From WTFV01 sp965203525 (lineage in GTDB: Bacteria > Acidobacteriota > Vicinamibacteria > Vicinamibacterales > UBA8438), in contig OZ241898.1 of NCBI GenBank assembly GCA_965203525.1, forward strand, positions 4,836,001-4,900,000: a stretch of 64,000 nt of DNA, read 5' to 3'. A program made the position numbers and the translations under genes. Below are positions 37,501-44,615 of the stretch, in pieces (position 1 is the first letter of the stretch; each line of letters starts with the position of its first letter). The notes beneath the pieces were generated by a model. It saw only the letters and a program-made list of their open reading frames with translations, made no database searches and was not told the origin of the DNA.

Positions 37501-37845
37501 CAGCGGCCGGACATGTTGCGCGACCCGAACCTGCCGCGCGGCGAGCGGACCGTCGAGCGCTGGTTCGACACCGGCGCGTTCGCCCTGCAGGCTCCCTTCA
37601 CCTACGGCAGCGCGCCCCGCAACCCGGTCTTCGCCCCCGGCTACGCCAACGTCGACCTGGCGCTCGCCAAGAACTGGTTCCTGGCGGGCGGCGGCCGGCT
37701 GGAGTTCCGCTGGGAAGTCTTCAACGTCCTCAACCGGGCCAACTTCGACCTGCCCAACCGCTTCTTCGGGTCGCCCAACTTCGGCCGCATCTTCAGCGCC
37801 CTGCACGCGCGGGAGATGCAGTTCGGCCTGCGGTTCGTGTTCTGA
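34543..37845 (+). CDS. Oar-like TonB-dependent receptor with carboxypeptidase-regulatory-like domain
   Basis: A 1100-residue outer-membrane protein. A signal peptide (GRLLLLVCLLAAGAAPARGQ) precedes a CarboxypepD-reg-like sandwich at about 40-125 (GDLGGVVRDESGAVLPGATV...DADGRFFMASLPIGGWEI). A plug domain follows (EVEQIPLNGRQFLQLAQLS, YLLDGVKVTDELFNN, SIREFKIQKSMYPPEFGGK), then a long barrel ending FGLRFVF. This is the large Oar/TonB-receptor type abundant in Acidobacteriota, thought to import oligosaccharides or peptides. No FecI/FecR pair is next to it. Single transcription unit. Confidence 0.92.
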   Translation: MKRYGADVRMRATAATGRLLLLVCLLAAGAAPARGQTNTGDLGGVVRDESGAVLPGATVVATHVDTGLSVERVTDADGRFFMASLPIGGWEIAAELPGFRRVVRTGVALEIGRTLDLPFRLELGALSEEVTVTADAPLLQTTSAEISDVIANREVEQIPLNGRQFLQLAQLSDAVVIPPGGTRGAALQQAGPLPNVGGQRAGHNIYLLDGVKVTDELFNNLVINPSVDSIREFKIQKSMYPPEFGGKASALINVATKAGTNRFHGSAFAFARDERFDAHNYFDPRDEPVPPLDQGQFGGTFGGPLARDRTFAFVSYEGQRTTRSLTKTFSVPSPAVRGGDFSGFGPVCDPLARDPATGACRSYFAGNRIPAGRIDPLAAAFLEQVPLPDAAGEVQNLTAVEASESDVDQFSVRVDHRFGANDQTFARFSTFDAHDLQPFGTSVQQEALIPGFGRTLSTRTRNLAASYTRTIGAAMLNETRFGWMSVDGGQQSLNRGVDFARSAGLLGVTRDPRDVGYPQIDTAGLYSAMGDPASFVYRRNEHFELYNNFLIDRGAHRLKFGGYWFHLRFRPENPDTARGRFRYTGRFSGNAFADFLLGYPVEARSGVGGRGSEDARTNWLHLYAQDDWRVRDGLTLNVGLRYEINQHLRDVDNRLSTIDVPGGRYVIASDEAGNVSPAAKELLPLIPIPWVTSAEIGWDRSLLRPSRTRFAPRLGFAWLADDEGRTVVRGGYGIFLNQWAYSVQTAFTRNLPFFFRKQVDVPAGQFVPLHDTRSILAADPTGSIGGSIMDYDFQVEYTQTWSGGVQTEIRPGAALEVFYMGSYTIGADNSTVRNVPVPGPGPISARRAIPQLAGIRAIRFDGKSIYHALTAKTVRRLRGGLAFDLAYTLSQSKDDASSPGPTAFESNLPQDVRNVFPGENALSSFDHRHQFVGSATYEFPFRRNAGGWREGLLGHWRLNGIFTVQSGAPFTVNVTDDRANVGAGPAQRPDMLRDPNLPRGERTVERWFDTGAFALQAPFTYGSAPRNPVFAPGYANVDLALAKNWFLAGGGRLEFRWEVFNVLNRANFDLPNRFFGSPNFGRIFSALHAREMQFGLRFVF

Positions 37846-37915
37846 GGCGCGGTCCGCGGCGTCCGGCTCGATCCCGGAAGGCCGATACTCCCGTTGCGAG
37901 GACGCGGCGTCCGGT

Positions 37916-38569
37916 TCAGCCGTGGACGAAGGCCGACACCCGCAGTTCGAGGCGGCGCCACGCCGGCACCTGTTCCAGCGCGCCGCCCACGGGAAGCTGC
38001 TCCAGAAGTATGCGCCGATGCTGGCTGAAGCTCTTCCTGACCGTGTTCAGCCGCCGGCCCTGTTTTCCGCTGGCGTCGGCCAGCGCCTTCCTGAGCGTTT
38101 CTTTCGGGTCGGAGACGTTCTCGACCTGTGAGGGCTTCGGCAATTGCAGGGGCTGGCTGCCTCGCGGATTCCCGGCGACCCTGCGGATGGCCGCCTCGCT
38201 CAGCAGAAGCCAGGCTTCCGTGGACCGCACAGGAATCACCGGAAGCCAGTCCGAATCCCGTGAATCCCATTGCACGCCGCGCATGATCTCTTCGATTGCG
38301 CCGGCCCTGGCCGCGTACCCGACCGTGTTGGCGTCGCGGTGGATGAAGATCAGATCGAGTGCCGAATCCGCGGACAGCACCGTGGCGATCTTCCGCGCAA
38401 GGACGTTGCCGGCCCGCTCCCTCGGCACTCGGACCCTCGCGAGCGGAATGGAAGTTCCCACCACCTCCCCGGCGCCGCAATGCGACAGCAACCTGCGCAG
38501 GTGCGACTCGAGCGCCTGATCCGAGGTGCCTTCGCACAGGAGCACGAAACGGACGTGACGGCGGGTCAT
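37916..38569 (-). CDS. TOPRIM-like (DUF4276-like) partner of the upstream ATPase
   Basis: A 217-residue protein starting MTRRHVRFVLLCEGTSDQAL. The strand-Glu-Gly-x-x-Asp element, followed 60 residues later by DLIFIHRDANT (hydrophobic strand, then His and Asp), gives the acidic pattern of TOPRIM-fold nucleases such as DUF4276/DUF4435. A STEAWLL stretch is typical of DUF4276-type proteins. It starts five bases after the ATPase stop on the same strand, so the two are one operon. In defence systems such as PARIS, an OLD-like ATPase is paired with a TOPRIM effector; this pair is analogous, but I would not call it PARIS. Confidence 0.65.
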   Translation of the reverse strand: MTRRHVRFVLLCEGTSDQALESHLRRLLSHCGAGEVVGTSIPLARVRVPRERAGNVLARKIATVLSADSALDLIFIHRDANTVGYAARAGAIEEIMRGVQWDSRDSDWLPVIPVRSTEAWLLLSEAAIRRVAGNPRGSQPLQLPKPSQVENVSDPKETLRKALADASGKQGRRLNTVRKSFSQHRRILLEQLPVGGALEQVPAWRRLELRVSAFVHG

Positions 38570-38574
38570 ATCGG

Positions 38575-39984
38575 CTACGGTTCGGTCTCGAACGGCATGC
38601 GAAGCTGTACCCCTTCGGGCGGTTGCAGGTACTCCCGCATCATGAGGGGGCCGAGCGCCCGGCGTTCGTCGGCCGACGAACGCCACGTCTTCGCCAGCGG
38701 ATAGCAGCGCAACGCCCGGAGCGACGACCGGACGCCGTTCAGCGACGCTTCCTTCGCAATCAGGACGTCGTGGGGGTCCTGCAACTGGAGGAAATAGGGA
38801 GAATGCGTCGCGACGATGACCTGCCGCATGACGTTGCCTTCTCCGGGAGAGTCGCCGGCATCCACGGCGAGGTCCTTGACGAGTCCGGCCATGGCCCGCA
38901 ACCGTTCGGGATGGACGCCGTTCTCCGGTTCCTCGATGCAGAGCAGGCCGCGGGCCTCCGGATCCTCGGCGAGGATCGCGAGCGCCAGGAACCGCAACGT
39001 GCCGTCCGACACGGCGCTGGCGGGAAACGGCTGGCCGCCGGTCTCGGTAATCGACAGGGTGAGCAGTTCGCGGACGTCGTCGCGCAGCACTTCCACGCCG
39101 GTCACCGGCACCAGCTCCGCCAGCCGCGCCGAGATGCGCGCGGCGACGTCGTCGTCGGGAGACGCGTCCGTCCTCGTCAGTCTCTCCAGCGTCGAAGCCA
39201 GGTGCCGGCCGTTGTCCGAAACGAACGGGGGGTCTCTCCGCATCCGGTCCGGCTGGCGCATGGCGCTCGGCTCCAGCGACAGGATCCGCCATTTCTGCAT
39301 CTCCCGCCGCGCGGCCAGAATGGTCGGCGTCGCGATCGAGTTGGTGGTCCCGACGATGGTCTTCGGCGCCGTGCGGGCCGGCGCCCGCTGTCCGGGGCCT
39401 CTGGCCCCGCCGTCCTGGTGAATGACGATCTCGGGTTCGCCGCCGCCGGGTTCCGTCGAGATGTAGCCGGTCCGGGCGAAGCGCCGGTTCCTGACCGCCT
39501 TGTCGCGGAACCTGGATTTCGAGTGCGGGAACCGCAGTTTCCGGCCGGCGTCGCCCTGCCGGATGATGGTCAGGGATTCCGAGCGCAGCTCGACGTCGGA
39601 GACGAACGGGTCCGCGCGCTCCGTTCGGCCGGTGCGCCGTCCGATCTCGATCTCGTACCGCAGGAAGGTGGACGTGGCCTCGCCGGCGCGCGCGAAGTCG
39701 TCCCGGACCTCCCGGTCCACCAGCATCTCGGCCGCGAGCCTGAACGTGTTCCGGCCCCCGCGGAAGAACAGGTCTTCGACCCGGCCCGAGTCGCCGGTTC
39801 TCGCGCGCACGCGGAGGGCGGCCTCCAGGATCGAACGATCCGCCAGCAGCGACAGGAAGTGGATCGCGTCGAAGACGTTCGACTTGCCGATGCCGTTCGG
39901 CCCCGCGATGCAGGTGCAGGGGCCGAAATCGACCGAGAATCCGACGAGGTTCTTGAAGCCGTCGGCCTCCAGTCGCGTCAGCAT
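38575..39984 (-). CDS. OLD-like AAA ATPase (AAA_21/AAA_15 type)
   Basis: A 469-residue SMC/OLD-like ATPase. The N-terminus LTRLEADGFKNLVGFSVDFG leads into the P-loop GPNGIGKS (residues 28-35). A long insertion follows, then AVSDGTLRFLALAILAEDPE (signature loop) and LLCIEEPENGVHPERL (Walker B with catalytic Glu), then IVATHSPYFLQ (H-loop), the order seen in the OLD family. It lacks its own TOPRIM domain, which is supplied by the downstream gene. The pair probably acts as an abortive-infection or nuclease system. GC is lower than in the neighbouring genes. Confidence 0.88.
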   Translation of the reverse strand: MLTRLEADGFKNLVGFSVDFGPCTCIAGPNGIGKSNVFDAIHFLSLLADRSILEAALRVRARTGDSGRVEDLFFRGGRNTFRLAAEMLVDREVRDDFARAGEATSTFLRYEIEIGRRTGRTERADPFVSDVELRSESLTIIRQGDAGRKLRFPHSKSRFRDKAVRNRRFARTGYISTEPGGGEPEIVIHQDGGARGPGQRAPARTAPKTIVGTTNSIATPTILAARREMQKWRILSLEPSAMRQPDRMRRDPPFVSDNGRHLASTLERLTRTDASPDDDVAARISARLAELVPVTGVEVLRDDVRELLTLSITETGGQPFPASAVSDGTLRFLALAILAEDPEARGLLCIEEPENGVHPERLRAMAGLVKDLAVDAGDSPGEGNVMRQVIVATHSPYFLQLQDPHDVLIAKEASLNGVRSSLRALRCYPLAKTWRSSADERRALGPLMMREYLQPPEGVQLRMPFETEP

Positions 39985-40269
39985 GAGACCCTGGCTGTTT
40001 CATCCCCGCCGGCCGGGCGACCGCCGCGGGCGAATCGGGTCACCGGCGGTTCCGTGACCGGGGCTCCCCCGCGGTCAGTATAGCCGGGTCGTGGGCGAGT
40101 CATGGCGAGTCAGGTTGTCGAACTGCAGGCGGAACACCCCGCTGCTCCAGGTGATCGATCCGCCCGCGTCCCCGCCGGAATGCAGGGCCGGGTGCGCGAG
40201 GGTGACGGCGGCGCTCCACCGCCGCGGCGGCTTACCGCGGCGGGGCGGCGCGCCGCCGCGGGCGGTAGA
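39985..40269. other. gap between the ATPase and MNT genes
   Basis: The genes on either side are divergent. A GCTATACT string (minus strand, 40077-40084) could be a -10 for the ATPase operon. A minus-strand tail ITWSSGVFRLQFDNLTRHDS ending at 40075 may be a gene relic. On the plus strand TAGAAT at 40265-40270 overlaps the MNT start codon, suggesting a leaderless message. Confidence 0.35.
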
Positions 40270-40797
40270 ATGCCGGCCGTGGGCATGGATGGGTTCGATC
40301 TCGCCGGCCTGCCGGCATCCGTTCCCGAACCGGTGCGCGCGTCGCTCGTCGCGGCCGCCGCCGCCTGGGCCGCTCTTCCGCATCCCCGCCTCCGTTCACT
40401 CGTGCTCTTCGGCTCGGTCGCCCGGGGACGGAGCACGGCGCGGTCGGACGTCGACCTGCTGGTGGTCGCCGACGGCTTCCCGCGCAGCCTGGCCGAGCGG
40501 CGGCGCCCCCTCCTGGCGGCGTGGTCGCGCGTGCGGGCCGATCTGGGGTTGCCGGCGATCGAATGGAACCTGGTGACGAAGTCGCCGGACGAGGCCCGGC
40601 ACCGTTCCCCGCTGTACCTCGACGTCGTCGAGGACGGCATCCTGCTGATCGACCGCGGCGACTTCTTCCGGAACGTGCTCGACGCCATGCGCGAGCGCAT
40701 GCGGCAGCTCGGCAGCCGGCGGGTGTACCTGGAAGACGGGAGCTGGTACTGGGACCTGAAGCCGGACTTCCGGTTCGGCGAGGTCGTGGAGATATGA
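40270..40797 (+). CDS. MNT-type nucleotidyltransferase (antitoxin-like)
   Basis: A 175-residue protein with the minimal nucleotidyltransferase motif LVLFGSVARGRSTARSDVDLLVV (GS...DxD) at about 43-65. The partner HEPN gene follows, the standard order of MNT/HEPN toxin-antitoxin modules, in which the MNT protein neutralises the HEPN RNase, in some cases by adding nucleotides to it. The C-terminal FGEVVEI tail is repeated just downstream as FGEVADR. ATG 40270 overlaps a TAGAAT box, so leaderless translation is plausible. Confidence 0.88.
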   Translation: MPAVGMDGFDLAGLPASVPEPVRASLVAAAAAWAALPHPRLRSLVLFGSVARGRSTARSDVDLLVVADGFPRSLAERRRPLLAAWSRVRADLGLPAIEWNLVTKSPDEARHRSPLYLDVVEDGILLIDRGDFFRNVLDAMRERMRQLGSRRVYLEDGSWYWDLKPDFRFGEVVEI

Positions 40798-40857
40798 CCC
40801 TGCGCGCTCGACGAAAGCCGGACTCCCGGTTCGGCGAGGTCGCGGATCGGTGACCAG
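40759..40857 (+). repeat. 56-bp tandem duplication of the MNT/HEPN junction (locus E)
   Basis: AAGCCGGACTTCCGGTTCGG at 40759 recurs with one change at 40815. Each copy ends in a stop followed by ACC and a GCGCGC run: ATGACC in the first and GTGACC in the second. The insert between the stops could encode a 19-residue peptide (ATG 40794, MTLRARRKPDSRFGEVADR) that overlaps the genes on both sides. Confidence 0.85.
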
Positions 40858-41275
40858 CGCGCGCATGGGCCGGCAGTACGTCGAGGAAGCTGCAAGCCGG
40901 GTGGAGCTCGTGCGCCTCGCGGTCGAGCGTGGACTGTGGGCGACGGTCGTGCGCGAGGCGCAGGAGTCCGTCGAACTGTTCCTGAAGGGAGCCCTGCGGC
41001 TGGCGGCGGTCGAGCCGACCCGTACCCACGACGTCGCGGCGCTGCTCCGCCGGGAGGCGACGCGGTTCCCGGACTGGTTCCGCGCCGAGGTCGATCATCT
41101 GGCGGCCATCTCGACCGAGATGGCGGGTGACCGCGGCATCGCGTTCTACGGCGACGAGCGCCAGCGCCTCGGGCCGCGGGACCTCTTCGACCGCGCGGAC
41201 GCCGAGCGGGCGGCGGGCCACCTGGAGTACGTCGCCGGGCTCTGCGCGCGCCTGCTGGACGCCGTCGATGACTGA
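40850..41275 (+). CDS. HEPN-domain protein (toxin-like RNase)
   Basis: 141 residues from GTG 40850 (an internal ATG at 40865 is an alternative). All-helical, with an Arg-x-His element in PTRTHDVAALLRRE that fits the R-x4-6-H active-site loop only loosely (RTHD). HEPN proteins next to MNT proteins are ribonuclease toxins; the helix AQESVELFLKGALRL is typical. The GTG overlaps the stop of the duplicated MNT tail (GTGA), indicating that the ancestral coupling was to that second copy. Confidence 0.82.
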   Translation: MTSARMGRQYVEEAASRVELVRLAVERGLWATVVREAQESVELFLKGALRLAAVEPTRTHDVAALLRREATRFPDWFRAEVDHLAAISTEMAGDRGIAFYGDERQRLGPRDLFDRADAERAAGHLEYVAGLCARLLDAVDD

Positions 41276-41350
41276 CGGCGCCGCCCGCACCGTGCGCCGC
41301 CTCCGGGGCCCGCGTCGCGAGCCGGGACGCCGGGCGGGAACGAGTCGAAC

Positions 41351-41464
41351 GCCGGCGGCGCGAGCCGGCGGCGCGGCGGACCGGGCACCGGCGCGGTCCC
41401 GCTCACGGGCAGGATCTTCGGAGTCGGCGGCGCGAGCCGGCGGCTCGGCGGATCGGGTACCGGC
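41351..41464 (+). repeat. 42-nt direct repeat pair abutting queG, period 72 bp (locus J)
   Basis: Copies at 41351-41392 and 41423-41464 share GGCGGCGCGAGCCGGCGGC and end ACCGGC, with about four differences. The second directly precedes the queG ATG. Confidence 0.85.
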
Positions 41465-42532
41465 ATGCTGACGTCGGACGACGTGAAGGCGTTCGCGCGC
41501 GAGGCGGGGTTCGACCTGTGCGGCGTCGCGCCGGCGGAGGCGTTTCCGGAGCTCCGGTTCCTCGACGACTGGCTCGACCGGGGCTACGCGGGCGAGATGC
41601 GCTACCTGGCGCGGACCGCGCGGCGGCGGGCGGACGTGCGGCGGGTGGTGCCGTCGGCGCGTTCGGTCGTCTGCCTGGGCGCGGTCTACCACACCGACCG
41701 TCCCTATTCGACGGAGGTGGACGACCCCGACGCGGCGCTGATCGCGCGCTACGCCTGGGGCGCCGACTACCACGACGTGCTCGGCCGCCGCGCCGAGGCG
41801 CTGCTCGCCCGGATGCGCGCGGCGGCCGGCGAGCCGTTCGAGGCGCGCTGGTACGTCGACACCGGGCCGGTGCAGGAGCGCGTCTACGCGCAGTACGCGG
41901 GCCTCGGCTGGATCGGCAAGAACACCTGCCTCATCCATCCCGAGCAGGGCTCGTGGATCTTCCTGTCCGAGATCATCACCAGCCTGCCGCTCGAACCGGA
42001 CGCGCCGGGGCTGGATCGGTGCGGAAGCTGCACGCTGTGCCTGGAGGCGTGCCCCACCGACGCGCTCCGCGAGCCGTGGGTGCTCGACGCGACGCGCTGC
42101 CTGGCGTACCTGACCATCGAGTTGCGCGGTCCGATTCCGGAGGGCCGGCGGCCCGACGTCGGGGCGCACGTCTACGGCTGCGACGTCTGCCAGGAGGTCT
42201 GCCCCTACAACGCGGCCCCCGCCCGGTCGGACGATCCGGCGTGGCAGCCGGTGCCGGCGTTCGACCGGGCACGGCTGCCCGTTCTCTGGCGGCAGTCCGA
42301 CGAGCGGCTGGGGAAGCTGCTGGAAGACAGCGCCATGTCGCGGGCCGGGTTGAAGGGGCTCCGGCGGAACGTGGCGGTCGCGCTGGGCAACAGCGCCACG
42401 GACGCGGCGGCGGCCGCGATCGCCGATCCGGCGGCGGCAGAGGCGTCAGGCGGCGATCCGATGGTGGCCGAGCACGTCGACTGGGCGCGCCGGCGGCACG
42501 AACGCCGGCGCCGGCGCCGACGGCGCAGGTAA
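41465..42532 (+). CDS. queG: epoxyqueuosine reductase
   Basis: A 355-residue cobalamin-dependent iron-sulfur enzyme that reduces epoxyqueuosine to queuosine in the tRNA anticodon. It has the N-terminal GFDLCGVAPAEAFPELRFLDDWL, YVDTGPVQERVYAQYAGLGWIGKN, and two 4Fe-4S clusters (CGSCTLCLEACP and CDVCQEVCP with preceding CLAYLTIELRG). Near the C-terminus GLRRNVAVALGN is a HEAT-like repeat, usual for QueG. The last 10 residues are almost all Arg. The start follows directly on locus J. Confidence 0.96.
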   Translation: MLTSDDVKAFAREAGFDLCGVAPAEAFPELRFLDDWLDRGYAGEMRYLARTARRRADVRRVVPSARSVVCLGAVYHTDRPYSTEVDDPDAALIARYAWGADYHDVLGRRAEALLARMRAAAGEPFEARWYVDTGPVQERVYAQYAGLGWIGKNTCLIHPEQGSWIFLSEIITSLPLEPDAPGLDRCGSCTLCLEACPTDALREPWVLDATRCLAYLTIELRGPIPEGRRPDVGAHVYGCDVCQEVCPYNAAPARSDDPAWQPVPAFDRARLPVLWRQSDERLGKLLEDSAMSRAGLKGLRRNVAVALGNSATDAAAAAIADPAAAEASGGDPMVAEHVDWARRRHERRRRRRRRR

Positions 42533-42570
42533 GGGTCGGCGTAGCGGGCACCTGCCGCCGGACCTCCATG

Positions 42571-42701
42571 GTCCCCGACGCTGCAGCCGGTCGGATCTGC
42601 CGATGACCGACCCGGGCGAAGCGCGTTCAGTGGTTGACCACGTCCCCGACGCTGCAGCCGGTCGGATCTGCCGATGACCGACCCGGGCGAAGCGCGCTCA
42701 G
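42571..42701 (-). repeat. 60-nt direct repeat pair at the DUF4097 stop codon, period 71 bp (locus F)
   Basis: 42571-42630 and 42642-42701 differ at one base. On the minus strand each begins CTGA[G/A]CGCGCTTCGCC; the right copy contains the DUF4097 stop codon. This is the least diverged of the repeat loci. Confidence 0.95.
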
Positions 42702-43783
42702 CGGGACGGTCCCGCCGTGATCGTCACGTCGCCGCTGAAGGTGGACAGCTCGACGCGCGCGCCCCCGTCGCCGGCCGTCCCGCTGATGGAACGGCTTCCG
42801 AGGAGCGTGGGAGTGCCGCGGATCGCGCCGGTGACGGGGCCGCCGGCCGGCCCGTCGATGGAACGGCCTCCGCGCCCGAAGGCGAGCGCTTCGAGCGCCC
42901 GGTCGCCCCCGCCGATCAGGATGGGAATCTCGGAGTGCAGATCGCCGCCGAGGGACTTCGCCTCCAGATCGAATCCGGAGCCGTCCGGAACCGTCAGGCG
43001 GACGTCGCCCGAGTGCGACTCGAACTCGTAGCGGCCGTCGGCCGCGAGCACGCCGGCGAAGGTCACCGCTCCCGAGAGCGTCCGCACCGCGACGCGCCGG
43101 CACTCCGCCCCGCGCAGCGCCACCGCGCCGTTCATCGTGGACACGTCGAGCCGCGGCGCCCGGACCCCCTCGACGTCGATCCGCCCGTTGAGCGTCTCGA
43201 CGGACAGGGCGTCGTCGCTGCGCACGTCGGTGAGCCGCAGATCCCCGGACACCGTCTTCACCTCGACGAGCCTGGCCAGCGCGGTGAGCCGCCCGTCGCC
43301 GCTCACGATCTCGACGTGCGTCTCGCCGTCCACCCCTTCGACGGTGACGTCGCCGGAGATCGACTCGATGGTGACGCCGGCGCTACGGGGCACGGTCACC
43401 GTGTAGTCCACGGCGACGGCGGCCCGGCCCGACCGGCCGCCGGTGAACGGGTTGAGCAGCCACTCCAGAAGCGAGCCCCGGCCGTTGTACTCGGTTTCGA
43501 CGGCGACCCGGTTGCCGCGCTCGCGGATCCCGATCGCGACCCGGTCCAGTGCGTCCTCGTCGGTGGTTCCACGGCCGGCGAGCCGCTTCGTCGCCCGGAT
43601 CGTCAGCTCGGCGCCGTCCACGCCCGTCACGATCGTGTCGCCGCTGACGTTGTCGAGCGTGAACCACCCGCCGGGCTGCATCGGGATGGTGCGAACCAGT
43701 TCCCGGGTCTGGCCGGCGGCCGTACCGGACAGGCCGGCCAGCGCGACGGCGATGAAAACGTTCCGGAGATTCCGTCTGGTCAT
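42698..43783 (-). CDS. DUF4097 family beta-helix-like secreted protein
   Basis: 361 residues with a signal peptide (VFIAVALAGLSGTAAGQ). It then has repeated short beta units of the form VSGDTIVTGVDG, ISGDVTVEGVDG, VSGDLRLTDVRSD, LNGRIDVEGV, MNGAVALRGAE and FSGDVTITAG, the DUF4097 pattern of a beta-solenoid. These proteins are common beside ECF sigma/anti-sigma pairs, as here: it starts 28 bp after the anti-sigma stop. Role unknown, envelope-associated. GGGAGGG precedes the ATG; an upstream in-frame ATG is less likely. Confidence 0.88.
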   Translation of the reverse strand: MTRRNLRNVFIAVALAGLSGTAAGQTRELVRTIPMQPGGWFTLDNVSGDTIVTGVDGAELTIRATKRLAGRGTTDEDALDRVAIGIRERGNRVAVETEYNGRGSLLEWLLNPFTGGRSGRAAVAVDYTVTVPRSAGVTIESISGDVTVEGVDGETHVEIVSGDGRLTALARLVEVKTVSGDLRLTDVRSDDALSVETLNGRIDVEGVRAPRLDVSTMNGAVALRGAECRRVAVRTLSGAVTFAGVLAADGRYEFESHSGDVRLTVPDGSGFDLEAKSLGGDLHSEIPILIGGGDRALEALAFGRGGRSIDGPAGGPVTGAIRGTPTLLGSRSISGTAGDGGARVELSTFSGDVTITAGPSR

Positions 43784-43811
43784 GACGTTTTCCCTCCCCC
43801 CTGTCGGCCGG

Positions 43812-44615
43812 TCATCTCGGTTCCAGTCCAAGCGCCGCCCCCGTTCGCAGCAGCCTGAGCTTGCGCGCCAGTCCGGCCCGCAGGTGGCCCCGCGCCACTT
43901 CGTTGTCCGGCGCCGCCGCCACCGCGGAACGGCTCTCCGCGATTGCCCGGTCGACCAGGACCAGATTGCGCGTCAGCGCGGCCCGGGCCGCCGCGGGAAT
44001 CGGGACGCCGGCGTTCGAGACCTGCTCCAGGTCGCGGATCGCGGCCGCGTACTGTCGTTCGGGCGCTCCCGGGTCGCCGTCCGCCGTCGCGCCCGCGCCG
44101 CCGGCCGGCGTCCGCGGCAGCCGGTCCCGGGTTCCGTCGAAGACGACGCCCAGCACGATGACGACGGCCGCGCCGGCCAGGGTCGCGTCCCCGAGCGACC
44201 ACCGGAACCGCCGCCCGCCCGCTCCGCGCGGCATCCACCCCTCCGCCGCGAACAGCCACCGAAGCCACCGCCGAACCGTCCCGCGTAGCGCCCACCCCTC
44301 CGCCGCGACCCGCCGCTCGACGCCGCGCCAGACCCGGGCCGGCGGTTCCAGCGGCTCGAGGGACGCGGCGAGCGCCCGGATCTCCCGCAGATCCGCCAGC
44401 AGGCTCCGGCACGCCTCGCAGCCGGCCAGATGCGCGTCGAGCCCCCGCCGGTCCAGCGTGTCCGGCGCCTCGTCCACCCGCGAGGCGAGCGCGTCGGCGT
44501 GGCGTTCGGCGCCGTCGCCAGCCCGGCGGCGGCGCGGCGCCTCGTCCACCAGGGCGGCGAGCGCGTCGGCGTGGCGGGCGCACTCGGGTCCCGGTCTCGG
44601 TTCGCAGTTGCTCAT
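43812..44615 (-). CDS. membrane anti-sigma factor with zinc-finger (zf-HC2-like)
   Basis: A 267-residue protein. The N-terminal H-x3-C-x2-C element (HLAGCEACRSLL) is the zinc-binding anti-sigma domain that sequesters ECF sigma factors. A membrane helix follows at about 155-175 (LAGAAVVIVLGVVF), then a periplasmic helical domain. The N-terminal HADALAALVDEAP unit is tandemly duplicated (HADALASRVDEAP) at a 72-bp period. Its ATG overlaps the sigma stop (ATGA), so the two are made together. Confidence 0.88.
   Translation of the reverse strand: MSNCEPRPGPECARHADALAALVDEAPRRRRAGDGAERHADALASRVDEAPDTLDRRGLDAHLAGCEACRSLLADLREIRALAASLEPLEPPARVWRGVERRVAAEGWALRGTVRRWLRWLFAAEGWMPRGAGGRRFRWSLGDATLAGAAVVIVLGVVFDGTRDRLPRTPAGGAGATADGDPGAPERQYAAAIRDLEQVSNAGVPIPAAARAALTRNLVLVDRAIAESRSAVAAAPDNEVARGHLRAGLARKLRLLRTGAALGLEPR

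Noticed and set aside
37916..40003. A single 695-codon minus frame spanning both the ATPase and TOPRIM genes
   Set aside because: It reads in the shadow frame of the ATPase for most of its length; the two real genes have separate starts and motifs.
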